Part shown: positions 1 to 5,074 of the stretch, piece after piece
Layout: every line of letters starts with the position of its first letter
Position numbering within the stretch: position 1 is the first letter of the stretch
Source: Aestuariivirga sp.
Lineage (GTDB): Bacteria; Pseudomonadota; Alphaproteobacteria; Rhizobiales; Aestuariivirgaceae
Length of the DNA: 5,074 nucleotides
Assembly (NCBI GenBank): GCA_020252385.1
Contig: JADCDC010000288.1
Coordinates: 1 to 5,074, forward strand
Direction: 5' to 3'
The notes under the pieces: model-generated
Databases searched by the model: none
Seen by the model: only the letters and a program-made list of their open reading frames with translations
Told to the model about the DNA's origin: nothing
Position numbers and translations under genes: made by a program

Positions 1-102
1 GGCCCGGGCGAGGAGGCCCTCGCCGATGTGAATGTCGTAGCTCCGCTCGCCCAGGGCGACGGGCACGGTCTCGCGCCGCGCCTCGGCATGAAGGTCAGTC
101 AT
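1..102 (-). CDS. aroB: 3-dehydroquinate synthase, N-terminal fragment (runs off the left edge)
   Basis: The second enzyme of the shikimate pathway, an NAD- and metal-dependent cytosolic enzyme that turns DAHP into 3-dehydroquinate. Only 34 codons are visible, starting at the ATG at 102-100 and open to the window edge. After a short variable leader (MTDLHAEARRE) comes VPVALGERSYDIHIGEGLL, the typical first beta-strand region of AroB (V-x-LGxRSYxIxIGxGLL). The catalytic and NAD-binding parts lie outside the window. The start overlaps the end of aroK by 8 bases (ATGACTGA on the minus strand), so translation is probably coupled to aroK. The aroK-aroB order is common in proteobacteria and supports the call. 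The motif is clear but the fragment is short, so nothing can be said about whether the gene is intact. Confidence 0.9.
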   Translation of the reverse strand, partial: MTDLHAEARRETVPVALGERSYDIHIGEGLLARA

Positions 103-682
103 TGGCCTCAATGTCCCATCCGTCCCACTGCGCCAGGGCGCGGATCACGTCATTCACCATCTGGCCGTGCTGCACGTCGCGGCTTTCGACGGCAACATCC
201 GCCAGCGCATAGATGGGGTAGCGCTTCTCCATCAGCGTGCGCATCACCGCCTCCGGATCCTCCGCCTGAAGGAGCGGCCGGTCGTGGCGCTTGGCCACGC
301 GCTTCATGAGGAGCGGCAGGGGCGCCTTGAGCCACACGGAAACGCCCTGCGACTTGATGCGGGCCCGCGTCTCCTCGTTCATGAAGGCGCCGCCGCCGGT
401 CGCCAGCACCTGCGCGCCATTGCCGATCAGGCGCTGGATCACCCGCCGCTCACCCTCGCGGAAATAGGCCTCGCCATGGTCGGCGAAGATCTCCTTGATG
501 GGCTTTCCGGCCGCCGCCTCGATCTCATGGTCGGCATCGACGAAGGGAATGTCGAGCTTCTCGGCCAGCCGCCGGCCCACGCTGGTCTTGCCCGCACCCA
601 TCAGGCCCACCAGCACGATGGGGCGTTCCCCCAGCCGCTGGCGAACCGCCTCGGCCTCCTTTGCAATCGAACGGCGTGCCAT
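95..682 (-). CDS. aroK: Shikimate kinase
   Basis: Cytosolic P-loop kinase that phosphorylates shikimate to shikimate 3-phosphate with ATP, in aromatic amino acid synthesis. The protein has 195 residues. Visible motifs in order are Walker A GLMGAGKT (26-33), FVDAD (47-51) whose second Asp fits the catalytic/Mg-shikimate-binding Asp, FREGE (74-78) with the shikimate-binding Arg75, the GGG shikimate loop (96-98), RPLL in the LID (135-138) and Arg154 in R-YPIY (154-158), equivalent to the substrate-binding Arg near the end of the family. About 20 residues precede the P-loop core, longer than E. coli AroK (about 173 residues) but usual for alphaproteobacterial members. The ATG at 682 is preceded by a purine-rich ribosome site (GAGGA, 693-689, 6 bases upstream), which fits this start. 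It is the first gene of the aroK-aroB pair and is transcribed away from the xerD cluster. All key residues are present. A gluconate kinase is excluded by the FREGE and GGG motifs. Confidence 0.97.
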   Translation of the reverse strand: MARRSIAKEAEAVRQRLGERPIVLVGLMGAGKTSVGRRLAEKLDIPFVDADHEIEAAAGKPIKEIFADHGEAYFREGERRVIQRLIGNGAQVLATGGGAFMNEETRARIKSQGVSVWLKAPLPLLMKRVAKRHDRPLLQAEDPEAVMRTLMEKRYPIYALADVAVESRDVQHGQMVNDVIRALAQWDGWDIEAND

Positions 683-788
683 TCCTCTTCCTCGAACGGC
701 CCGGTTCTATCGCGCAAGCCCTGCCACCGCAAAGCCTTTCCGAAGCGCCGCCGACCCGCTACACTGCCGCCTGAGGGGTGAGTGTCGA
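683..788. promoter_or_regulatory. Divergent intergenic region between aroK and the small membrane gene
   Basis: These 106 bases separate genes read in opposite directions, so they should hold the promoter for aroK-aroB on the minus strand and one for the rightward cluster. On the minus strand, TTTGCG (733-728) and TAGAAC (709-704), 18 bases apart, are a weak match to -35/-10 boxes. The aroK ribosome site GAGGA lies at 693-689. I see no strong palindrome and no riboswitch-like architecture. The promoter role follows from the gene arrangement; the exact boxes are a guess. Confidence 0.45.
737..765 (+). promoter_or_regulatory. Candidate sigma70-type promoter for the small gene-xerD transcript
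   Basis: TTTCCG (737-742) and TACACT (760-765) are separated by 17 bases and match the -35 and -10 consensus at 3 and 4 of 6 positions. The start of transcription would fall near 772, leaving a very short leader of about 17 bases that still contains the purine-rich site GGTGAG (777-782) before the ATG at 789. This is the best-spaced pair I found in the region, but alphaproteobacterial promoters are poorly predicted by eye. Confidence 0.3.
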
Positions 789-932
789 ATGCCCGATACG
801 GTCAAGTTCCTGCTGGTTCTCGCCTGTCTTGGCGGTGCTGTCTATGGCGGGGTCTGGGCGCTCGCCAATTTCCCCCCGGAACAGACGGAAATCGTGAAAC
901 CGCTGTCGAGCGAGAGGCTGCGTGCCAAGTAA
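789..932 (+). CDS. Small single-pass membrane protein, conserved-type hypothetical
   Basis: A 47-residue protein of unknown function. Residues about 5-27 form one hydrophobic segment rich in Leu, Val, Ala and Gly (VKFLLVLACLGGAVYGGVWA), followed by a polar tail with PPEQTEIVKPL (29-39) and a basic end (SERLRAK). It is therefore probably an inner-membrane protein with a short soluble C-terminal tail; the topology cannot be fixed from this alone. The ATG at 789 has a purine-rich site (GGTGAG, 777-782) 6 bases upstream. The same frame is open further left, but that stretch is antisense to aroK and has no membrane-protein character. The last 11 bases overlap the xerD start, suggesting a shared transcript and coupled translation. 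From memory, similar tiny proteins sit before xerD in other Rhizobiales and have sometimes been labelled histidine kinase, which nothing in this sequence supports. Confidence 0.75.
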   Translation: MPDTVKFLLVLACLGGAVYGGVWALANFPPEQTEIVKPLSSERLRAK

Positions 933-1851
933 GCCCGATGCCGGTTCCGCGCAGAACCTCCGCCTGATCGACCGCTTCCTCGAAATGATGGCGGCCGAGC
1001 GCGGTGCAGCACCCAACACCCTTGCCGCCTACCGCCGCGACCTCGAGGCCTATGCGGCCGACTGCGGGACGGACGTGAAGGCGGCGGGCCCCGACGCCAT
1101 CCGCGCCCATCTGGCGGGGCTTGCGGCGCAAGGGCTGGCGAAGAGCTCCGCCGCGCGCAAGCTCTCGGCCATCCGCCAGTTCCACCGCTTCCTGCACGGC
1201 GACGGGCTCTCCCGCGACAATCCGGCGACCGCCATCGACAGCCCCCGGGCCGCACGCCCGCTGCCCAAGACGATCTCCCGCCAGGAGGTGGAGCGCCTCG
1301 CCGAGACCGCACGCGCCAGGGTCAAGGCCGCCAAGGGAAAACAGCTGCTGAAGGCCTGGCGCATGCTTGCCATGATCGAGCTTCTCTATGCGACGGGCCT
1401 GCGCGTCTCCGAACTGGTGGGTCTCACCCGCACCGCGGCGACGGCAGAGAAGGATTTCATCCTCGTCCGCGGCAAGGGCGGGCGGGAGCGGCTGGTGCCG
1501 GTCTCAGGGCCGGCGCGGGAGGCGCTGGCGGGTTACCTTGCGGTGCTGGGCGCCCAGTCCAAATGGCTGTTTCCCTCCTCGGGCGCTGCGGGCCACCTGA
1601 CCAGGCAGCATTTTGCCATTGAACTGAAGGCGCTGGCGCGTGAGGCGGGGCTTGCCCCCGGGGCGATCTCGCCGCATGTCCTGCGCCACGGCTTCGCGAC
1701 CCATCTCCTGGATGGCGGCGCGGACCTGCGCGCCGTGCAGCAGATGCTGGGCCATGCCGACATTTCCACCACCCAGATCTACACCCACGTGCAGGCCGAC
1801 CGCCTGCGCGACGTGGTCGAGGCGCATCATCCCCTTGCCAAGAAAAGTTGA
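922..1851 (+). CDS. xerD: Site-specific tyrosine recombinase XerD
   Basis: A 309-residue tyrosine recombinase that, with XerC and FtsK, resolves chromosome dimers at dif during division. The N-terminal SAM-like core-binding domain covers about residues 12-95 (the usual TLAAYRRDL at 33-41 and the SSAARKLSAIRQFHRFL region). The catalytic domain follows from about 117. All six active-site residues are visible: Arg161 (ATGLRVSEL), Lys185 (RGKGGRER), His252 and Arg255 (HVLRH), His278 (LGHADIS) and the nucleophile Tyr287 (TQIYTHV). The HVLRHGFATHLL and GADLRAVQQMLGHADISTTQ segments are XerD-like rather than XerC-like. The GTG at 922 is preferred because the next in-frame Met (codon 22) lies inside the first conserved helix; AGAGG (913-917) sits 4 bases before it. 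It overlaps the upstream small gene by 11 bases. It is about 10 residues longer than E. coli XerD, partly from a basic stretch at 131-146. With housekeeping neighbours, a phage or integron integrase is unlikely. Confidence 0.95.
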   Translation: MPSKPDAGSAQNLRLIDRFLEMMAAERGAAPNTLAAYRRDLEAYAADCGTDVKAAGPDAIRAHLAGLAAQGLAKSSAARKLSAIRQFHRFLHGDGLSRDNPATAIDSPRAARPLPKTISRQEVERLAETARARVKAAKGKQLLKAWRMLAMIELLYATGLRVSELVGLTRTAATAEKDFILVRGKGGRERLVPVSGPAREALAGYLAVLGAQSKWLFPSSGAAGHLTRQHFAIELKALAREAGLAPGAISPHVLRHGFATHLLDGGADLRAVQQMLGHADISTTQIYTHVQADRLRDVVEAHHPLAKKS

Positions 1852-1859
1852 CTTCTAGA

Positions 1860-1882
1860 GCGCGGACAGCCAGTTTCCGCGC
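1860..1882 (+). other. GC-rich hairpin in the xerD-accA gap
   Basis: GCGCGGA (1860-1866) and TCCGCGC (1876-1882) are perfectly complementary over 7 base pairs around a 9-base loop. It lies 8 bases after the xerD stop and 28 bases before the accA ATG. No run of T follows it, so a classical intrinsic terminator is not supported. It could attenuate or stabilise the transcript between the two genes, or be chance in GC-rich DNA. Confidence 0.35.
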
Positions 1883-1902
1883 CGAACACGACCAGTCCCC
1901 AC

Positions 1903-1906
1903 GAGG
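1903..1906 (+). promoter_or_regulatory. Ribosome binding site that fixes the accA start
   Basis: GAGG lies 4 bases before the ATG at 1911. No comparable site precedes the alternative in-frame start at 1848, which would overlap the end of xerD. The protein from 1911 begins like known rhizobial AccA (short Met, then YLDFE). Confidence 0.6.
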
Positions 1907-1910
1907 CCCG

Positions 1911-2864
1911 ATGCCCACCTATCTCGATTTCGAAGCACCCCTTGCGGAACTCGAAGGCAAGATTGCGGAACTCCGCACGCTGGCCTCGGGCGACAAGGCC
2001 GTGGCGATCACGGACGAGGTGAAGGGACTGGAGAAGAAGGCGGCGAAGCTCCTGTCCGACCTCTATGTCGGGCTTGACCCGTGGCAGAAGGCACAGGTTG
2101 CGCGCCATCCGGAGCGGCCGCACGCGCTCGACTACATCGGCCAGCTCATCACCGAGTTCACGCCGCTGGCGGGCGACCGCAAGTTCGCGGAGGATTTCGC
2201 GGTGGTGGGCGGCCTCGGCCGCTTCCAGGGCCAGCCCGTCATGGTGATCGGCCAGGAGAAGGGCAACGACACCACCTCGCGCCTCAAGCGCAATTTCGGC
2301 ATGGCGCGGCCCGAGGGCTACCGCAAGGCGGTGCGGCTCATGGAAATGGCGGACCGCTTCGGCCTGCCCGTGATCACCTTCGTCGACACCGCCGGCGCCT
2401 ATCCGGGAATCGACGCCGAGGAGCGCGGCCAGGCAGAGGCCATCGCCCGTTCGACCGATTGCGGCCTCGCACTCGGCGTGCCGACGGTCGCGGTCGTCAT
2501 CGGCGAGGGCGGCTCGGGTGGCGCCATCGCGATCGCCACGGCGAATGTCGTCCTCATGCTCGAGCATGCGATCTACAGCGTGATCTCGCCCGAGGGTGCG
2601 GCCTCGATCCTGTGGCGCGACGCGGCACGCGCCAGGGATGCGGCCGCCGCCATGAAGATCACCGCGCAGGACCTGAAGAAGCTTGGCGTCATCGACGAGA
2701 TCGTGCCGGAGCCCCGGGGTGGTGCCCACCGTGCCGCCGGCGAAGCCATCACCGCCACGGGAGAGGCCATCGCCCGCGCGCTCAAGACCTTCGACGGCGT
2801 CTCGGGCGACGTGCTCCGCACCCAGCGCCGCGAGAAGTTCCTCGGCATCGGCCGCAATCTCTGA
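1911..2864 (+). CDS. accA: Acetyl-CoA carboxylase carboxyltransferase subunit alpha
   Basis: The alpha half of the carboxyltransferase, which with AccD (beta, elsewhere in the genome) moves the carboxyl group from biotinylated AccB to acetyl-CoA, giving malonyl-CoA for fatty acid synthesis in the cytosol. The protein has 317 residues, the normal length for AccA. An N-terminal helical part (YLDFEAPLAELEGKIAEL, then DPWQKAQVARHPERP at 56-70) leads into the crotonase-fold domain with GQEKGNDT (114-121), FGMARPEGYRKA (129-140), DTAGAYPG (159-166), the oxyanion-forming GEGGSGGA (198-205), SPEGAASILWRD (226-237) and the C-terminal FLGIGRNL. Every core motif is intact. One small deviation is Asp168 in YPGIDAEERGQ, where many AccA proteins have Gly. 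The start at 1911 is favoured over 1848 by length, the family N-terminus and the ribosome site. It may be read through from xerD across 59 bases or have its own promoter; no convincing one was seen. Confidence 0.96.
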   Translation: MPTYLDFEAPLAELEGKIAELRTLASGDKAVAITDEVKGLEKKAAKLLSDLYVGLDPWQKAQVARHPERPHALDYIGQLITEFTPLAGDRKFAEDFAVVGGLGRFQGQPVMVIGQEKGNDTTSRLKRNFGMARPEGYRKAVRLMEMADRFGLPVITFVDTAGAYPGIDAEERGQAEAIARSTDCGLALGVPTVAVVIGEGGSGGAIAIATANVVLMLEHAIYSVISPEGAASILWRDAARARDAAAAMKITAQDLKKLGVIDEIVPEPRGGAHRAAGEAITATGEAIARALKTFDGVSGDVLRTQRREKFLGIGRNL

Positions 2865-2890
2865 GGCGCTCTGGCCCGCCCCCATCCTGC

Positions 2891-2917
2891 CGCAAATTGT
2901 CACTTTGATTGCGCCTA
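2891..2917 (+). promoter_or_regulatory. AT-rich patch upstream of the oxidase, possible promoter or operator
   Basis: This is the only AT-rich stretch in the 102-base gap between accA and the oxidase gene. It contains TTGTCA (2897-2902, 4 of 6 with the -35 consensus) and a loose dyad CGCAA (2891-2895) / TTGCG (2909-2913) with a 13-base spacer. I found no well-spaced -10 box, and the dyad does not resemble the copper-responsive CueR operator. A promoter for the oxidase is expected here because accA ends at 2864 and the gene type differs, but the exact boxes are uncertain. Confidence 0.3.
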
Positions 2918-2956
2918 GCAACCGCCCCACATCATGGTGGACGCGCCAACACGTGC

Positions 2957-2960
2957 AGGG
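2957..2960 (+). promoter_or_regulatory. Ribosome binding site that decides the oxidase start
   Basis: AGGG ends 6 bases before the ATG at 2967, a good distance. The in-frame ATG at 2961 directly abuts it and the ATG at 2934 has only pyrimidine-rich sequence before it. Starting at 2967 also puts the twin-arginine pair at residues 3-4, next to the hydrophobic segment. Confidence 0.55.
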
Positions 2961-2966
2961 ATGATC

Positions 2967-4412
2967 ATGAATCGCAGGGAACTCGTGGCCGGTCTCGCCG
3001 GCCTTCCGCTCCTGGGTGCAGGCCGCCCCGTTCGCGCGGCGGACAGGCGCGTCATCACCGTGTCCCGCCGCACGCTCGAGGTGAAGGGCCGGGCGGCCAG
3101 CGTCTTCGGCCTGACCGGCCCTGACGGAAAGCCTGGCCTCGACATGCTGCTGGGCGAACGCTTCGACTACCGCGTCCAGAACGACACCGACACCGCCACC
3201 ATCATCCACTGGCACGGCCTCACCCCGCCCTATGGCCAGGACGGCGTTGCAGGCTTCGGGCAGGAGCCGATTCCGCCCGGCCAGTTCTTCGATCACGACT
3301 TCATCAACACCCGTTCCGGCACGCACTGGATGCATTCGCACCTGGGCCTCCAGGAACAGCAGCTGCTCGCGGCACCCCTGATCGTGCGCGAGACGAAGGA
3401 GCCCCTGTTCGACACGCAGGAGCATGTCGTGCTGCTGCACGACTTCACCTTCCGCGATCCCGCCGACATCCTGGCCGAGCTGACGGGCGGCCGCGGTGCC
3501 CATGCGGCACATGGTGGCGGGCATGGTGCAGGGCAAGGCGCAGGGCAAGGCGCGATGGATCATTCGGCGATGGGCCACGGCCAGGCGCCGATGACGGCGG
3601 GCATGCTGAACGATGTCGTCTACGACGCCTATCTCGCCAATGACCGCACGCTGGATGACCCGGAGGTGGTCATGGTGGAGAAGGGCGGTGTCCTCAGGCT
3701 CCGCATCATCAACGGTGCGGCGGCCAGCAACATGTGGATCGACTTAGGCCCTCTTGAGGCCGAGCTGATCGCGGTCGACGGCAACGCCATCCATCCGGTA
3801 AAGGCCAGCGTCTTTCCGCTGGCCATCGCGCAGCGCGCCGATCTCCGCATCGCCATCCCGTCTTCGGGCGGGGCCTTTCCCGTGCTGTTCCGGCCCGAGG
3901 GCCTTGCGATGCGAACCGGCATCGTGCTGGCAACGCCCGGCGCCGCCATCGCGCGTGTCGCGGAGGAGGGTGACGTGGCGCCCGCGCTCGACCTCTCCCA
4001 GGAGCTCCTCTACCGCGCCGTGGCGCGCCCGCGCGAGGAGCCGGTCAGCCGCACCGAGATGCTCATGCTCACCGGCGGCGGGGCGGATTACGTCTGGGGC
4101 CTCAACGGCAGGGCCATGATGCACGACACGATCTTCACCGTGCGCGAGGGCGAGCGCATCGCCGTGATGATGCACAACATGACCGGCATGTCACACCCGA
4201 TGCATCTCCACGGCCATTACTTCCATGTCACCGCCATCGGCAATACGGCGATCGAGGGCGCGCTGCGCGACGTGGTTCTGGTGCCGCCGATGGAGACCGT
4301 CACCATCGCCTTCGATGCCGACAACCCCGGCACCTGGGCCTTCCACTGCCACCATGCCTATCACATGAACGCCGGCATGATGGGTTCGATCGCCTACACC
4401 AGCCCGGCGTAG
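2967..4412 (+). CDS. Twin-arginine-exported multicopper oxidase (CueO/CopA/laccase-like)
   Basis: A 481-residue periplasmic multicopper oxidase that would couple one-electron oxidation of a substrate (cuprous ion, a phenol or another metal) to reduction of O2 to water. The N-terminus NRRELVAGLAGLPLLGAG with an Ala-rich end (VRAAD, about 22-26) looks like a Tat signal peptide, as used for folded copper oxidases. All ligand motifs are present: HWHG (81-84), HWMHSH (120-125), HPMHLHGH (410-417) and HCH-x3-H-x4-M (460-471). Cys461, His410, His466 and axial Met471 form the type 1 site; the other His form the trinuclear cluster. Cupredoxin domains 1, 2 and 3 run roughly 28-142, 214-330 and 365-478. 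Between 1 and 2 is a His/Met/Gly-rich linker (174-213). A single rare TTA codon (3744-3746) stands out in this GC-rich gene. No copper regulator, chaperone or ATPase is visible beside it, so the substrate is open; copper detoxification is the first guess. It converges on the next gene with 6 bases between. Confidence 0.93.
   Translation: MNRRELVAGLAGLPLLGAGRPVRAADRRVITVSRRTLEVKGRAASVFGLTGPDGKPGLDMLLGERFDYRVQNDTDTATIIHWHGLTPPYGQDGVAGFGQEPIPPGQFFDHDFINTRSGTHWMHSHLGLQEQQLLAAPLIVRETKEPLFDTQEHVVLLHDFTFRDPADILAELTGGRGAHAAHGGGHGAGQGAGQGAMDHSAMGHGQAPMTAGMLNDVVYDAYLANDRTLDDPEVVMVEKGGVLRLRIINGAAASNMWIDLGPLEAELIAVDGNAIHPVKASVFPLAIAQRADLRIAIPSSGGAFPVLFRPEGLAMRTGIVLATPGAAIARVAEEGDVAPALDLSQELLYRAVARPREEPVSRTEMLMLTGGGADYVWGLNGRAMMHDTIFTVREGERIAVMMHNMTGMSHPMHLHGHYFHVTAIGNTAIEGALRDVVLVPPMETVTIAFDADNPGTWAFHCHHAYHMNAGMMGSIAYTSPA
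3528..3553 (+). repeat. 12-base tandem repeat inside the oxidase linker
   Basis: The unit GCAGGGCAAGGC occurs twice without mismatch (3528-3539 and 3540-3551), plus two bases of a third copy. It keeps the reading frame and encodes two Gly-Ala-Gly-Gln units in the His/Met-rich linker (about residues 187-195). Copy number could vary between strains by slippage without breaking the gene. Confidence 0.8.
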
Positions 4413-4418
4413 GCGGTC

Positions 4419-5074
4419 TCAGTCTCCGGCGAGGCGGCCGTAGAAGTCTGCCTCCCGCCCGATCGCGGCGCTCCCCTCATGCGACAGGTGGATCTGGTCC
4501 CTGAGGAGGAAGCGGCCGTCCGAAGCGGCGAGGCACAGATCGTCCCGGCACAGGGCGTCGTCCAGCCACACCACCTCATAAGTCTTGTCGACCGCCGTGA
4601 GAAGTGAGCGCACCTCGCGCTGCCGCTCGGCGGCATCCTTCAGGCTGAAGGAGCAGGTCTCCGGCGGCTTGTGCAGCAGCAGCGCACGGCTGAGGCAGTT
4701 CCCGGCATCGTAGCGAGGCTCCGGTGGCGGTGCGAACACCACGGGCTTCACCCCCATCCGGGTCAGAGTCTCGAGCGTCAGGAGGAGGTGTTGCAGGGCG
4801 ATGTCACCGCCCTTGGCCACCGATCCGTCCCGCAGCAGCACTTTTGCTGACGTGCCCGCATACTGCTCGAAGCGCGAGCCCAGCACCACGTATCTGATCG
4901 ACGTGTGGGCTGCGATGAACTCCAGGACCTTGTCGTTGAAGGCCATGCATTTCTCGGCCCAGGCGACCGGATTGCGGGCGTCCACGGGGGCGATGCCGGC
5001 GAAGGGCCCGCAGACGGATGTCGTCATCTGCACCATGCGGATGTCGGGCTTCGAGGCGCGAAGGCCGTCGACCA
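4419..5074 (-). CDS. SGNH-type domain, probable C-terminal part of an acyltransferase-3 (OafA-like) protein, partial
   Basis: 217 residues of a protein whose 5' end lies outside the window; the frame stays open to the right edge, so the Met at 5036 is internal. The visible part starts VDGLRASKPDIRMVQMTTSV, which resembles the stretch just after the GDSH serine motif in the C-terminal SGNH domain of OafA/YrhL-type O-acyltransferases. The end has DQIHLSHEG (192-200), the Asp-x-x-His catalytic pair of the SGNH fold. Such proteins usually have about ten membrane helices followed by this periplasmic domain and add acyl groups to lipopolysaccharide O-antigen, exopolysaccharide or peptidoglycan. Six Cys (21, 42, 126, 140, 175, 180 of the fragment) suggest disulfides and hence export. 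The Ser nucleophile and any membrane part are off-window, so a stand-alone SGNH hydrolase is possible. It ends 6 bases from the oxidase stop, on the facing strand. Confidence 0.75.
   Translation of the reverse strand, partial: VDGLRASKPDIRMVQMTTSVCGPFAGIAPVDARNPVAWAEKCMAFNDKVLEFIAAHTSIRYVVLGSRFEQYAGTSAKVLLRDGSVAKGGDIALQHLLLTLETLTRMGVKPVVFAPPPEPRYDAGNCLSRALLLHKPPETCSFSLKDAAERQREVRSLLTAVDKTYEVVWLDDALCRDDLCLAASDGRFLLRDQIHLSHEGSAAIGREADFYGRLAGD

Noticed and set aside
495..788. Upstream extension of the small membrane protein frame
   Set aside because: It lies mostly antisense to aroK, has shadow-like composition, and the ribosome site and hydrophobic segment support the start at 789.
922..1851. 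Tyrosine recombinase as a sign of a mobile element or phage
   Set aside because: Its motifs are those of XerD, its neighbours are housekeeping genes, and no attachment-site repeats or tRNA are seen nearby.
1848..1877. TTGACT at the xerD end as a -35 box for accA
   Set aside because: The sequence 16-18 bases downstream (around CAGTTT) is a poor -10 box, so no promoter is called.
1848..1910. Earlier in-frame accA start at 1848
   Set aside because: It would add 21 residues not typical of AccA, overlaps the xerD end and the hairpin, and has a poorer ribosome site than 1911.
2865..2880. Intrinsic terminator after accA
   Set aside because: Only a 4-base GGCG/CGCC pairing with no T run is visible, which is too weak to call.
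2934..2966. Earlier oxidase starts at 2934 and 2961
   Set aside because: Neither has a properly spaced ribosome site, and the twin-arginine signal peptide reads best from 2967.
2865..2966. CueR-type copper operator before the oxidase
   Set aside because: No ACCTTCC-like dyad with the usual spacing between -35 and -10 boxes is present.
1827..3578. Long (583-codon) open frame on the minus strand
   Set aside because: It is antisense to accA and the oxidase, both of which have unmistakable family motifs. Long antisense frames are expected in GC-rich DNA, and the translation has no recognisable domain.
5034..5036. Met at 5036 as the true start of the SGNH gene
   Set aside because: The frame continues without a stop to the window edge and the extra residues fit the SGNH family, so the gene is cut by the window.

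Overview
The window is a compact, strongly GC-rich stretch of bacterial chromosome. It most likely comes from an alphaproteobacterium of the Hyphomicrobiales (Rhizobiales) group. Two things point there: the AccA protein resembles rhizobial AccA along its whole length, and the order aroB-aroK / small membrane protein-xerD-accA is, as far as I remember, common in that order. I could run no database search, so the placement rests on recognition of protein motifs.

Layout: (1) On the minus strand at the left edge are the first 34 codons of aroB (3-dehydroquinate synthase, 1-102) and a complete aroK (shikimate kinase, 95-682). They overlap by 8 bases and read leftward as an operon. (2) A 106-base divergent intergenic region (683-788) must hold the promoters for both directions. 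(3) Reading rightward are a 47-residue single-pass membrane protein (789-932), xerD (922-1851, GTG start inside the small gene) and accA (1911-2864, after a 59-base gap with a GC-rich hairpin). (4) After a 102-base gap comes a multicopper oxidase (2967-4412). It has a twin-arginine type signal peptide, a full set of copper ligands and a His/Met/Gly-rich linker. (5) Facing it, and only 6 bases away, is the 3' part of a minus-strand gene (4419-5074, 5' end outside the window). It encodes a Cys-rich SGNH-type domain like that at the C-terminus of OafA-type acyltransferase-3 proteins.

Working together: AroK and AroB serve the shikimate pathway, XerD resolves chromosome dimers at dif with XerC, and AccA is half of the carboxyltransferase of acetyl-CoA carboxylase. 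These are housekeeping genes and look intact. The oxidase and the SGNH protein are more accessory in character (envelope copper handling or oxidation, and envelope glycan modification), and nothing in the window ties them to each other functionally.

There is no tRNA, rRNA, CRISPR array, insertion sequence or prophage, and no stretch over 300 bases lacks a gene. I do not see a previously undescribed system here. The points most worth a second look are the small membrane protein coupled to xerD, the metal-ligand-rich linker of the oxidase, and the dyads in the two plus-strand gaps.
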